From an uncultured Collinsella sp. (GTDB taxonomy: Bacteria > Actinomycetota > Coriobacteriia > Coriobacteriales > Coriobacteriaceae): a stretch of 26,355 nt of DNA. Under the pieces are notes generated by a model. That model ran no database searches. It saw nothing but the letters and a program-made list of their open reading frames with translations, and was not told the DNA's origin. Below are positions 1-7,111 of the stretch, in pieces (the first letter of the stretch is position 1; each line of letters opens with the position of its first letter). A program made the position numbers and the translations under genes. Location: positions 1 through 26,355 of the forward strand of contig UQIV01000031.1 of assembly GCA_900541205.1 (NCBI GenBank), in the 5' to 3' direction.

Positions 1-1
1 C

Positions 2-67
2 ATCATGCTCGTGATCCTGCTCGTGAGTATCGCCGGCGCGTTCTTTGGAGTGCTTGGTGTTCAGTAG
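2..67 (+). CDS. C-terminal fragment of a membrane protein (partial, cut by window edge)
   Basis: An open frame enters from the left edge and ends at a TAG at 65-67. The 21 visible residues are almost all hydrophobic (Ile, Leu, Val, Ala, Phe, Gly) and end in Gly-Val-Gln, which looks like a last transmembrane helix. A hairpin with a T run follows at 100-133, consistent with the end of a transcription unit. The family cannot be told from this little sequence. A transporter permease is one possibility, but that is a guess. Confidence 0.45.
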   Translation: MMLVILLVSIAGAFFGVLGVQ

Positions 68-99
68 GGCATCCGTCATAATGAGAATAATGTAAGAGG

Positions 100-133
100 G
101 GGCGTCGCGCACACTGTGCTGCGGCGCCCTTTT
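100..133 (+). terminator. Probable intrinsic terminator of the upstream gene
   Basis: A GC-rich stem (gggcgtcgcgcac pairing imperfectly with gtgctgcggcgccc) is followed at once by TTTT at 130-133. It lies between the stop at 67 and the ribosome site of the next gene. It could instead act as an attenuator in that gene's leader, because a -10-like CATAAT lies upstream at 77-82. Confidence 0.55.
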
Positions 134-150
134 GCCGAAAGGTGGACAAG

Positions 151-987
151 ATGGAGTATCCGCAGCTTGCCGTCATGAATATCAGCCATCGTTATTTTGA
201 CCTTGAGGAATTCTTTTCTTCGGCAGCGGCCTCGGGCTACACGTGTTGCGAGCTTTGGACCGGGGCGATGCATCTGTATGTCGATTGCCAAGGAAACGAT
301 TCGCTCGAGCAGGTGCGGGAGCTGTCGCAGCGGTATGGGGTTCGGATTGTGGGGCTTTGTCCCGAACAGAACAACCCCAAGCCGTGGAATATCGCGGCGC
401 GCGGGAATGAGGCGCGTACCCGCACGCTCGCGTACTTTAAGAACGTTGTGGATATCGCGGCGGAACTTGGAGCCGAGCAGGTCATGGTCTCGAGCGGCTG
501 GGCATTTTTGAACGAGCCGATCGAGGACGCGTGGGGTCGCAGCGCCTCGATGCTGCGTGCGATTGCCGAGCATGCGGGAGAGCGCGGCGTGCGACTGGTG
601 CTCGAGGCCCTACAGCCGGTTGAGTCGATGATCGTGAACTCAGCGGCCGACACGAAGCGCATGATCGAGGCAGTTGATCATCCGGCACTTAAGGCGTGTC
701 TGGATTTGGGCGCTATGGCGGTGGCAGGGGATACCATCGACGATTATTTCGATCTGCTTGGCGATGATGTCGCCCACGTGCATTTTGTCGATGTTGCGGC
801 AGATGGCACGACGCATCTTGCCTGGGGTGACGGCGACCGCGATATGCGCGCCGACCTGGATAGACTGGTGGCGCGCGGCTATCGCGGAGTTGTTTCGGCT
901 GAGACCTATGACGGGCGCTATTTTGCCGACCCCGCAGCTGCCGATGCGCAGGTAATGGCGGAGTATCGTCGTGCGATTGGCGCCTAG
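151..987 (+). CDS. Sugar phosphate isomerase/epimerase-like TIM-barrel protein
   Basis: This 278-residue protein fits the xylose isomerase-like TIM-barrel family (AP endonuclease 2 fold), whose members are metal-dependent sugar or sugar-acid isomerases and epimerases. Features that fit are an N-terminal strand reading LAVMNISHRYFDLEEFF, a Glu in VRLVLEAL at the usual metal-ligand strand, LKACLDLGAM, and the AHVHFVDV strand with acidic and His residues near the C-terminus. The ATG at 151 is chosen because AAAGGTGG at 138-145 is well placed for it. A GTG at 142 would add three residues but overlaps that ribosome site. The gene appears to be monocistronic, bounded by a hairpin upstream and a repeat-filled spacer downstream. 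The substrate cannot be inferred, because no sugar-metabolism gene is adjacent. Confidence 0.8.
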   Translation: MEYPQLAVMNISHRYFDLEEFFSSAAASGYTCCELWTGAMHLYVDCQGNDSLEQVRELSQRYGVRIVGLCPEQNNPKPWNIAARGNEARTRTLAYFKNVVDIAAELGAEQVMVSSGWAFLNEPIEDAWGRSASMLRAIAEHAGERGVRLVLEALQPVESMIVNSAADTKRMIEAVDHPALKACLDLGAMAVAGDTIDDYFDLLGDDVAHVHFVDVAADGTTHLAWGDGDRDMRADLDRLVARGYRGVVSAETYDGRYFADPAAADAQVMAEYRRAIGA

Positions 988-1031
988 GTGGGACAGGGCG
1001 CCGAGTTGGCGTTTGACGCTTTTTGAGAAAC

Positions 1032-1075
1032 GGGACGTGCTTTCCGCTTGAGGCTTCTGGCGGAAAGCACGTCCC
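1032..1075. repeat. Perfect inverted repeat, GGGAC/CTTTCCGC family
   Basis: The arms gggacgtgctttccgc (1032-1047) and gcggaaagcacgtccc (1060-1075) are exact reverse complements separated by 12 bases. A degenerate copy lies at 1094-1138 (gggacacactttccgc ... catccca), and half-copies start at 1156 and near 25863. There is no T run, so it is a hairpin repeat rather than a clear terminator. Confidence 0.8.
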
Positions 1076-1093
1076 AGAACAGGCGCTCAGAAT

Positions 1094-1138
1094 GGGACAC
1101 ACTTTCCGCTGAGGACCTCAACCGGAAACCGCATCCCA
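1094..1138. repeat. Degenerate second copy of the GGGAC/CTTTCCGC inverted repeat
   Basis: The left arm gggacacactttccgc matches the first copy at 13 of 16 bases. The right arm (ccggaaaccgcatccca) is a decayed complement. A third half-copy, gggacgcgctttccc, starts at 1156 and has no recognisable right arm. Confidence 0.6.
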
Positions 1139-1206
1139 GTTTTTGGCTGGCGGGCGGGACGCGCTTTCCCCTATGTTTCCAAATGAATACGGTGTGAGCC
1201 GAGGAG

Positions 1207-1238
1207 GACGATTTTCCCCGCAAACACTCTAGTATGCT
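1207..1238 (+). promoter_or_regulatory. Candidate promoter for the histidine cluster (weak)
   Basis: TAGTAT (1230-1235) or TATGCT (1233-1238) could serve as a -10 box. No good -35 box is seen at the right distance. Either box would start the transcript a few bases before the hairpin at 1248-1277. The assignment rests only on position and on the A+T-rich -10 match. Confidence 0.25.
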
Positions 1239-1247
1239 AAAGTATCC

Positions 1248-1277
1248 AGAAGACCGGCGGAGCTATGCCGGTCTTCT
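1248..1277 (+). promoter_or_regulatory. Leader hairpin of the histidine cluster
   Basis: A perfect 11-bp stem (agaagaccggc / gccggtcttct) encloses an 8-base loop 36 bases before the hisZG start codon. It is followed by GTTCTAT, which is too poor in T to be a strong terminator. No run of His codons or T-box motif is visible, so regulation by attenuation is not shown. It may be a 5' stabilising stem or a protein or RNA target. Confidence 0.45.
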
Positions 1278-1313
1278 GTTCTATATGAAACGCAGCATGA
1301 GGAGGCTCACCAG

Positions 1314-3029
1314 ATGACGGCCACACCGTGGGGATTCCGGGACATATTGCCCGAGGAGGCTCAGGCGCGCGAGGAGATTGCGCTGACGGTGAAGGGCTGC
1401 TTCAGGGAGCATCATTACCTTCCGGTCGAGACGCCGCTGCTCGAGGACAAGGGTTCTCTCGAGGAGGGCGGCCGCATTGCGGACACGCCGTTTAAGCTCT
1501 TTGATGATGACGGTCGCCTGCTGGTGGTCCGTCCCGACAACACGCTGCCGATTGTGCGCTTGGTTTCGACCCGCATGCGCGCGGCCGATTTGCCGCTGCG
1601 CCTTCGCTACGAGGCGCCGGTGGTTCGTGAGTGCCAGCGCAATGCCGGCGGCTCGCGCCAGTTTACACAACTGGGCTTTGAGCTAATCGGTGCGGGCGAT
1701 ACCGCGGGCGATATCGAGATTGTCTCGCTCGTGGCCGAGGCGGTGCGCAAGCTGGCGCTGCCCGATGCACGCATTATCGCAGGTAGCGTACGCCCGTTTA
1801 AGGAGCTGCTCGCGGCGTGCGAGGATCGCGAGCTGGCTGCCGAGGCGCTGTGCTGCGTGCACGCCAACGACTTTGTGGGCCTCGATGCCCGCGTGGCGGC
1901 AAGCGTCGAGTCCGATGCCGTCAAGGCCGCCATTTGCGAGCTGCCGCGTCTGCACGGCGGTGCCGAGGTGCTCGACCGCGTGGACACGCTGCTGGAGGCC
2001 GCCGGTATCGTCGCGCCGCTGACGCGCGAGTTGCGTGCTCTGGTCGAGGGCCTGGCTCCCGAGGACGCCCAGGTGCTGTCGTTCGACTTTTCCATCATGA
2101 ACTCTTTCGATTACTACACGGGTCTGGTCTTTAAGGCTTATGCCGGCGGCCTGCCCGATCCGGTCGGTTCGGGCGGACGCTATGACTCCATCTTTACCGG
2201 CGCATTTGGCGACGGTATCGAGGTGCCGGCGGCGGGCTTCGCCTTTTCGCTCGAGCGCCTGGAGGCCGCGCGCACCTCGGCCGAGGATGCCGCTTCCGAC
2301 GGCGATCACGCCGCGGGCCGTGGCGCCGAGGGCCCGCTGCGCATCGCCGTGCCCAAGGGCTCGCTTAAGGCCGACACGCTCGACGTGCTCGAGGCCGCGG
2401 GCCTGGATGTCTCTGAGCTGCGTGACCCCGGCCGTCATCTAATCGTGCGCGGCCGCGACACGCGTGCCGACGAGGGCACGGTCGGCGATATCGAGTTTGT
2501 CATCGTGCGCCCCAGCGATGCGCCCGCCTTTGTGGGCTGTGGCGGTGCCGACTGCGGCATCTGCGGTTGGGACTCGCTTATCGAGGCCGACCTCAACCTG
2601 CTGCAGCTGGTCGATCTGGGCTACGGCCTGTGCACGTTTATCGAGGCGGAGCCCGCGTGGCGTGCCGGCCAGGCCGAGCGCAACTATGCCCGCCGCGGGT
2701 CGCTTCGTGTGGCCACCAAGTATCCGCACATCGCGAGCGCCTGGTATGCCGAGCGCGGCGTGAATGCCGATATCGTCTCGCTACACGGTAACATCGAGCT
2801 GGGCCCCATCGTCGGTATGACCGACCGTATCGTGGACATTACTGCCACGGGCGCCACGTTGCGCGATAACAACCTGGTTATTACTGGTCGCATTATGGAC
2901 TGCACGGCGCGCTTCTTTGTCAATCCGGGTGCCGCTCGCCTGGATCCGCGCGTTCGCAGCTTGGCCGATCGCCTGGCCGCGGCCGTGAAGGACAAGCATT
3001 TTGAGCCCGTCGCGGGCTCGGCACAATAG
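1314..3029 (+). CDS. hisZG: Fused ATP phosphoribosyltransferase: HisZ regulatory domain + HisG catalytic domain
   Basis: This 571-residue protein joins two proteins that are normally separate. Residues 1 to about 318 are a HisS-like HisZ domain: GFRDILPEEA, class II synthetase-type VVRPDNTLPIVRL, and FDYYTGLVFKAY with GSGGRYD. An Ala/Asp/Gly-rich linker of about 20 residues follows. From residue 341 (PLRIAVPKGS) to about 560 is a short-form HisG with the PRPP loop around 504-516 (DRIVDITATGATL). Short-form HisG needs HisZ for activity and His feedback, so the fusion gives one self-contained enzyme for the first step of histidine synthesis (ATP + PRPP to phosphoribosyl-ATP). It has three Cys, at 409, 414 and 417, in a segment that is usually Cys-poor. 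The start has GAGGAGG eight bases upstream, and its ATGA overlaps the stop of a 10-codon mini-frame that begins at 1285. First gene of the his cluster. Confidence 0.92.
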   Translation: MTATPWGFRDILPEEAQAREEIALTVKGCFREHHYLPVETPLLEDKGSLEEGGRIADTPFKLFDDDGRLLVVRPDNTLPIVRLVSTRMRAADLPLRLRYEAPVVRECQRNAGGSRQFTQLGFELIGAGDTAGDIEIVSLVAEAVRKLALPDARIIAGSVRPFKELLAACEDRELAAEALCCVHANDFVGLDARVAASVESDAVKAAICELPRLHGGAEVLDRVDTLLEAAGIVAPLTRELRALVEGLAPEDAQVLSFDFSIMNSFDYYTGLVFKAYAGGLPDPVGSGGRYDSIFTGAFGDGIEVPAAGFAFSLERLEAARTSAEDAASDGDHAAGRGAEGPLRIAVPKGSLKADTLDVLEAAGLDVSELRDPGRHLIVRGRDTRADEGTVGDIEFVIVRPSDAPAFVGCGGADCGICGWDSLIEADLNLLQLVDLGYGLCTFIEAEPAWRAGQAERNYARRGSLRVATKYPHIASAWYAERGVNADIVSLHGNIELGPIVGMTDRIVDITATGATLRDNNLVITGRIMDCTARFFVNPGAARLDPRVRSLADRLAAAVKDKHFEPVAGSAQ

Positions 3030-3134
3030 CGAGAGCACGCACGGGCGCCCCAACGTACGGGCTGCGGGTCGACTGGCGCCGCCGCCCGGCATCTCGTTTT
3101 TCAAACGCAACCTCAACCGATAGGGGATACCGAA

Positions 3135-4568
3135 ATGAAGACCATCAAGCTTGCTCCCGGTGAGCGCCTCGTTACCAACCAGCTCAACCGCAAGGGCGTG
3201 CTGCCACAGAACATCATCGACGCCGCCCGCGATATCGTGGCCAACGTGCGTGCCAATGGCGATGCCGCGGTGCGTGATTACTGTCAGCGTTTTGACGGTG
3301 TCGAGCTGCAGAGCTTCCGTCTGCCGCAGGAGCAGATCGATGCCGCGCTCGAAGGTCTTGATCCGGCCTTTGTCGCCGCACTCGAGAAGGCCGCGCGCCA
3401 GATTCGCGAGTTCCACCAGCGCGAGGTCGAGCAGAGCTGGTTTACCACGCGTGCGGACGGCACGATGCTCGGCGTTAAGGTGACCCCGCTCGCGGCGGCC
3501 GGCATCTACGTGCCGGGCGGTCGCGCGCAGTACCCTTCCACCGTGCTCATGAACGCCATTCCCGCCAAGGTTGCTGGTGTCAAGCGTGTGGTCATGGTGA
3601 CTCCGCCGCAAAAGGATGGCCTGATCAGCCCCTACACGCTCGCGGCGGCCAAGCTCGGCGGCGTGGACGAGATCTATATGGTGGGCGGCGCTCAGGCCGT
3701 GGCCGCGCTGGCGTACGGTACCGAGAGCATTCCGCGCGTCGACAAGATCACCGGCCCGGGCAACGCTTTTGTCGCCGCGGCTAAGCAGATTGTCTCGGGC
3801 GACGTCGGAATCGACATGGTCGCTGGCCCGTCCGAGGTCTGCGTGCTGGCCGATGCCACGGCCAAGCCCATGGTGGTCGCGGCAGACCTGATGGCCCAGG
3901 CCGAGCACGATCCGCTGGCAGCCTGCTATCTGGTGACTTGCGACGAGCAGTTTGCGCGCGAGGTCGAGGCGGGTATCGACATTCTGGTAGCGCAGTCCCC
4001 GCGTGCCGAGATTACGCGCGCCTCGCTCGATAACGAGGGTAGCATCGTGGTGGCCGCCGACATGGCCGCTGCCGTCGAGGCGGTGAACACCGTGGCGCCC
4101 GAGCACCTGGAGCTGCACTGCAAGGATGCGATGGGCCTGCTCGGCGGTATTCGCAACGCCGGCGCCATTTTTGTGGGCGCTTGGAGCTCCGAGCCGCTCG
4201 GCGATTATGTTGCCGGCCCCAACCACACGCTGCCGACTGGCGGCACGGCCATGTTCTCCAACCCGCTTTCGGTCGAAGAGTTCGTTAAGCGCTCGAGTGT
4301 CATTTGCTATACGCCCGAGGGCCTGCTCTCCGACGCTCCCGCTACGCAGCGTCTGGCCGCGGCCGAGGGTCTGTGGGCGCACGCGCTTTCGGCCGCTCTG
4401 CGCCGCCGCGTGCTGGAGCAGGGCGAGGATGCCGTGAGTGCCGAGTCTCTGGCCGCGGCCGACCTGACCAAGGTCGCCTGGCCGGGCGACGCCGTGACGA
4501 CGGTTGCCGAGGGTGTGGACCTGGCGGCTGCGGGCGGTGCCGCTGGCGCGACCGGCGAGGAGGCCTAA
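3135..4568 (+). CDS. hisD: Histidinol dehydrogenase
   Basis: The 477-residue protein catalyses the last two steps of histidine synthesis, the NAD-dependent oxidation of L-histidinol to L-histidine. Family motifs are clear: TPLAAAGIYVPGGRAQYPS, AGVKRVVMVTPP, ITGPGNAFVAAAKQ, AGPSEVCVLAD, AQAEHDPLA (zinc and catalytic His/Glu region), APEHLELH and GPNHTLPTGGTA. It is longer than the usual ~430 residues because of a C-terminal extension ending in an Ala/Gly-rich tail (AAAGGAAGATGEEA). A 105-base spacer separates it from hisZG. Its stop is one base from hisC, whose ribosome site GAGGAGG lies inside the end of hisD, so the two are translationally coupled. Confidence 0.97.
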   Translation: MKTIKLAPGERLVTNQLNRKGVLPQNIIDAARDIVANVRANGDAAVRDYCQRFDGVELQSFRLPQEQIDAALEGLDPAFVAALEKAARQIREFHQREVEQSWFTTRADGTMLGVKVTPLAAAGIYVPGGRAQYPSTVLMNAIPAKVAGVKRVVMVTPPQKDGLISPYTLAAAKLGGVDEIYMVGGAQAVAALAYGTESIPRVDKITGPGNAFVAAAKQIVSGDVGIDMVAGPSEVCVLADATAKPMVVAADLMAQAEHDPLAACYLVTCDEQFAREVEAGIDILVAQSPRAEITRASLDNEGSIVVAADMAAAVEAVNTVAPEHLELHCKDAMGLLGGIRNAGAIFVGAWSSEPLGDYVAGPNHTLPTGGTAMFSNPLSVEEFVKRSSVICYTPEGLLSDAPATQRLAAAEGLWAHALSAALRRRVLEQGEDAVSAESLAAADLTKVAWPGDAVTTVAEGVDLAAAGGAAGATGEEA

Positions 4569-4569
4569 T

Positions 4570-5685
4570 ATGGCCGAGCTGACGCCCCACATGAAGGAGC
4601 TCGTCCAACCCTACTTGGCCGGCATTGAGCCCTACGATCCTAACTTTACGCCTACGCGCATCAACCTTTCGGCCAACGAGAACACCTATCCCGTGCCGGC
4701 CGGCGTGCGCGAGGCGATCGACGCCGCCCTGGCTGCCACACCGCTCAACCGCTACCCCGATCCCATGTCCTGTGACCTGCGCGACGAGCTTGCCGCTTGG
4801 CATGGCGTGACGCGCGAGAACATCTGTGTGGGAAACGGCGGCGACGAGCTGCTCTATAACTACCTGCTGGCGTTTGGCGGCGCGGGACGGACCCTGCTCA
4901 ACTGCCCGCCGTGCTTTAGCGAGTATGCGTTCTTTGCATCGCTCTGTCAGACCGAGGTGCGCGACGTATGGCGCGATCCGGCGACCTTTGAGCTCGACCA
5001 AGCGGCTGTGCTCGCAGCCGCGCCCGAGTGCAATCTGGCGATCGTGACCTCGCCCAATAACCCCACGGGCGATGTGACGCCGCTCGACTTTGTCGCGGCC
5101 CTGTGCGATGCGTGCCCCGGCATGGTCATGGTCGACGAGGCCTACGTTGAGTTTGCCGACGATTCGTTTGGCGTGGCTACTACGGCGCAGGGGCTTATCG
5201 CCGAGCATCCCAACCTGGTGATTCTGCATACGCTGTCCAAGGCGTTCGGCGCCGCCGGCACGCGTCTGGGCTATGTGATCGCGGCGCCCGAGGCCATCGA
5301 TGTGTTTGCGGCAATTCGCCAGATCTACTCGGTTAACGTGCTGAGCCAGGCCGCCGCGCTTGCCTGCGTGCGTGCCCGCGATGCGTACGCACCCGTGGTA
5401 GCACAGGTTGCATCCGAGCGCGAGCGCGAACTGTGTGCCCTGCACGCAATGGCTGCCGAGGGTCTGCCCGTGGAGGCGTGGCCGAGCGCGGCGAACTTTG
5501 TGCTCGTGCGCACGCCGCATGCCACGCACGTGCGCGAGCGCCTGCGCGACGAGTATTCAATTTTGGTGCGCGACTTTAGCTACGCGCCGGGGCTCGCGGA
5601 CTGCCTGCGCATTACCGTGGGCACCCCGCAGGAAAACAACGAGGTGCTGGCCGCGTTTGCCGCGCTGGTGAAGGAGGAGATGTAG
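4570..5685 (+). CDS. hisC: Histidinol-phosphate aminotransferase
   Basis: A 371-residue PLP-dependent class I/II aminotransferase that converts imidazole acetol phosphate and glutamate to histidinol phosphate. Visible motifs are INLSANENTYPVP near the N-terminus, GNGGDELL for the cofactor phosphate region, TSPNNPTG, VDEAYVEF, and HTLSKAFGAAGTRLGY with Lys224 as the probable Schiff-base lysine. The ATG at 4570 was chosen over upstream in-frame starts inside hisD because it follows GAGGAGG with correct spacing and begins the conserved N-terminus. hisB starts directly after its stop. Confidence 0.96.
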   Translation: MAELTPHMKELVQPYLAGIEPYDPNFTPTRINLSANENTYPVPAGVREAIDAALAATPLNRYPDPMSCDLRDELAAWHGVTRENICVGNGGDELLYNYLLAFGGAGRTLLNCPPCFSEYAFFASLCQTEVRDVWRDPATFELDQAAVLAAAPECNLAIVTSPNNPTGDVTPLDFVAALCDACPGMVMVDEAYVEFADDSFGVATTAQGLIAEHPNLVILHTLSKAFGAAGTRLGYVIAAPEAIDVFAAIRQIYSVNVLSQAAALACVRARDAYAPVVAQVASERERELCALHAMAAEGLPVEAWPSAANFVLVRTPHATHVRERLRDEYSILVRDFSYAPGLADCLRITVGTPQENNEVLAAFAALVKEEM

Positions 5686-6273
5686 ATGGACCGCTATGCC
5701 GAGGTGACCCGCAAGACGGGCGAGACCGACATTGTCGTAAAGCTCGACCTGGACGGATCTGGCGTGTGCGACATCTCGACCGGCGTGCCGTTTTTCGACC
5801 ACATGCTCAACGCTTTTGGCCGCCATGGTCTGTTCGATCTGACGGTGCACGCGGTGGGCGACGTGGAGGTCGATGCGCACCACACCGTCGAGGACGCGGG
5901 TATTGTGCTGGGCGAGGCGTTTTGCCAGGCGCTGGGCGACAAGGCGGGCATTACGCGCTTTGCCGACGCGGCGATCGCCATGGACGAGACACTTGTGATG
6001 GCTGCTGTTGATATTTCGGGCCGCGGGCAGGCCTACTGCGAGCTGCCCGTGCCGACCGAGCGCGTGGGCAGCTTCGATACCGAGCTGGCCGTCGAGTTCT
6101 TCTACGCCTTTGCGCGCGACGCCAAGCTCACGCTGCACGTGCGCGAGCTGGCGGGCGGCAACTCGCATCACATTATCGAGGCCGCCTTTAAGGCCGTGGG
6201 CCGCACGATGCGCCATGCCTGCGAGCTCGATTCCCGCGTGCAGGGCATCCCCAGCACCAAGGGATCGCTGTAA
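5686..6273 (+). CDS. hisB: Imidazoleglycerol-phosphate dehydratase (monofunctional)
   Basis: This 195-residue protein has the length of monofunctional HisB, without the histidinol-phosphatase domain of the E. coli type. It dehydrates imidazole glycerol phosphate to imidazole acetol phosphate. Metal-site motifs are present: FFDHMLNAFGRHG, DAHHTVEDAGIVLG and GGNSHHIIEAAFKAVGR. The start codon abuts the hisC stop, and the ribosome site AAGGAGGAG lies within hisC. Because the phosphatase half is absent, a separate histidinol-phosphatase is needed. A PHP-type candidate lies at 9500-10411. Confidence 0.97.
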   Translation: MDRYAEVTRKTGETDIVVKLDLDGSGVCDISTGVPFFDHMLNAFGRHGLFDLTVHAVGDVEVDAHHTVEDAGIVLGEAFCQALGDKAGITRFADAAIAMDETLVMAAVDISGRGQAYCELPVPTERVGSFDTELAVEFFYAFARDAKLTLHVRELAGGNSHHIIEAAFKAVGRTMRHACELDSRVQGIPSTKGSL

Positions 6274-6383
6274 CCTGCCAAAAAAGGGACAGGTTTATTT
6301 TGGCAGGTTTTATCTGCGGAAATGCCGTCTCATGCAGTGGGTGAACGTTTAACCGACCAAAAAACCTGTCCCTTTTTTGCAGG
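6274..6383 (+). repeat. Long inverted repeat inside the his cluster (hisB/hisH spacer)
   Basis: The left arm 6274-6296 (cctgccaaaaaagggacagg...) and right arm 6362-6383 (aaacctgtcccttttttgcagg) are reverse complements except for one single-base bulge. A smaller hairpin (cctgccaaaa ... ttttggcagg) nests in the left part. It begins directly after the hisB stop and ends 13 bases before the hisH ribosome site. It carries the GGGAC core seen in other spacer repeats. Confidence 0.8.
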
Positions 6384-6409
6384 TTTTGAATGGGGAAAAG
6401 GAGGGTCGC

Positions 6410-7111
6410 GTGGGCGAACCGAAGATCGTGGTGGTCGACTACCACAAGGGCAACTTGTCGAGCGTTGCGCGCGGGCTTGCGCGCGCCGGTGCCGCCGCCT
6501 GCACATCGGACGATCTGGAGCAGATCCGCAATGCCGACGGCCTGGTCATCCCGGGCGTGGGCGCGTTCTATGACGCGATCGCCTTTATGCGCCAGAGCGG
6601 CGAGGCGGACGCGGTGCTCGATGCCGTCGCCGCCGGAACTCCTCTGCTCGGTATCTGCCTGGGCCTTCAGCTATTTTTTGAGCGCGGCAACGAGGGCGTG
6701 CCGGCGGACGAGGACGCGGTCGCGGACGGAAACGCTTCCGAGCAGGCTGGCGGTCCCTGGGTCGATGGCCTGGGTATTATGCGTGGCTCGTGCACGCGCT
6801 TGAAATCGAGTCGCCTGAAGGTGCCGCACGTGGGCTGGGACCAGGTGCACATGACGCCCACCGGTGCGGCCGATCCGCTGCTTACTGGTTTTGCCGAGGG
6901 TGCCAACATGTACTTCACCCACAGCTACGCGGTGTCCGACGATGCCGATGCCGCCGATGTGCTGGCGCGCACGCACTATACGCGGAGCTTCCCGTGCATC
7001 GTGCGCCACGGCAACGTGTGGGGCTGCCAGTTCCATCCCGAGAAATCCTCCGCGCTGGGTCAGCGCATTCTTAAAAACTTTGTGAGCATCGTCGAGGAGG
7101 TTGGCCGATGA
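6410..7111 (+). CDS. hisH: Imidazole glycerol phosphate synthase, glutamine amidotransferase subunit
   Basis: A 233-residue class I glutamine amidotransferase that supplies ammonia to HisF. Motifs are IVVVDYHKGNLSSV, VIPGVGAFYDAI, the nucleophile elbow GICLGLQLFFERG with the catalytic Cys, and QFHPEKSS with the catalytic His and Glu. A GTG start at 6410 is preferred: AAAAGGAGGG ends four bases before it and the conserved N-terminus starts there. An upstream TTG at 6377 would fall inside the hairpin repeat. The segment after the Cys elbow carries an acidic insertion (PADEDAVADGN). Its last four bases overlap hisA (ATGA). Confidence 0.96.
   Translation: MGEPKIVVVDYHKGNLSSVARGLARAGAAACTSDDLEQIRNADGLVIPGVGAFYDAIAFMRQSGEADAVLDAVAAGTPLLGICLGLQLFFERGNEGVPADEDAVADGNASEQAGGPWVDGLGIMRGSCTRLKSSRLKVPHVGWDQVHMTPTGAADPLLTGFAEGANMYFTHSYAVSDDADAADVLARTHYTRSFPCIVRHGNVWGCQFHPEKSSALGQRILKNFVSIVEEVGR

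Larger units (their letters stand above)
988..1313. other. Gene-free spacer between isomerase gene and hisZG
   Basis: I see no convincing gene in these 326 bases. The left half holds three related copies of a GGGAC...CTTTCCGC repeat (from about 1032, 1094 and 1156). The right half holds the leader of the histidine cluster: weak promoter-like bases near 1230-1238, a perfect 11-bp hairpin at 1248-1277, and the GAGGAGG ribosome site at 1299-1305. Confidence 0.6.

Noticed and set aside
1245..1313. Classical his attenuator, T-box or riboswitch in the leader
   Set aside because: There is no run of His codons, no T-box AGGGTGG-type motif and no T run after the hairpin. Only the stem itself is supported.
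2781..4592. A 603-codon open frame on the - strand
   Set aside because: It is the antisense shadow of hisD and the end of hisZG. Third-position G+C bias keeps that frame open, and it has no ribosome site and no family motif.
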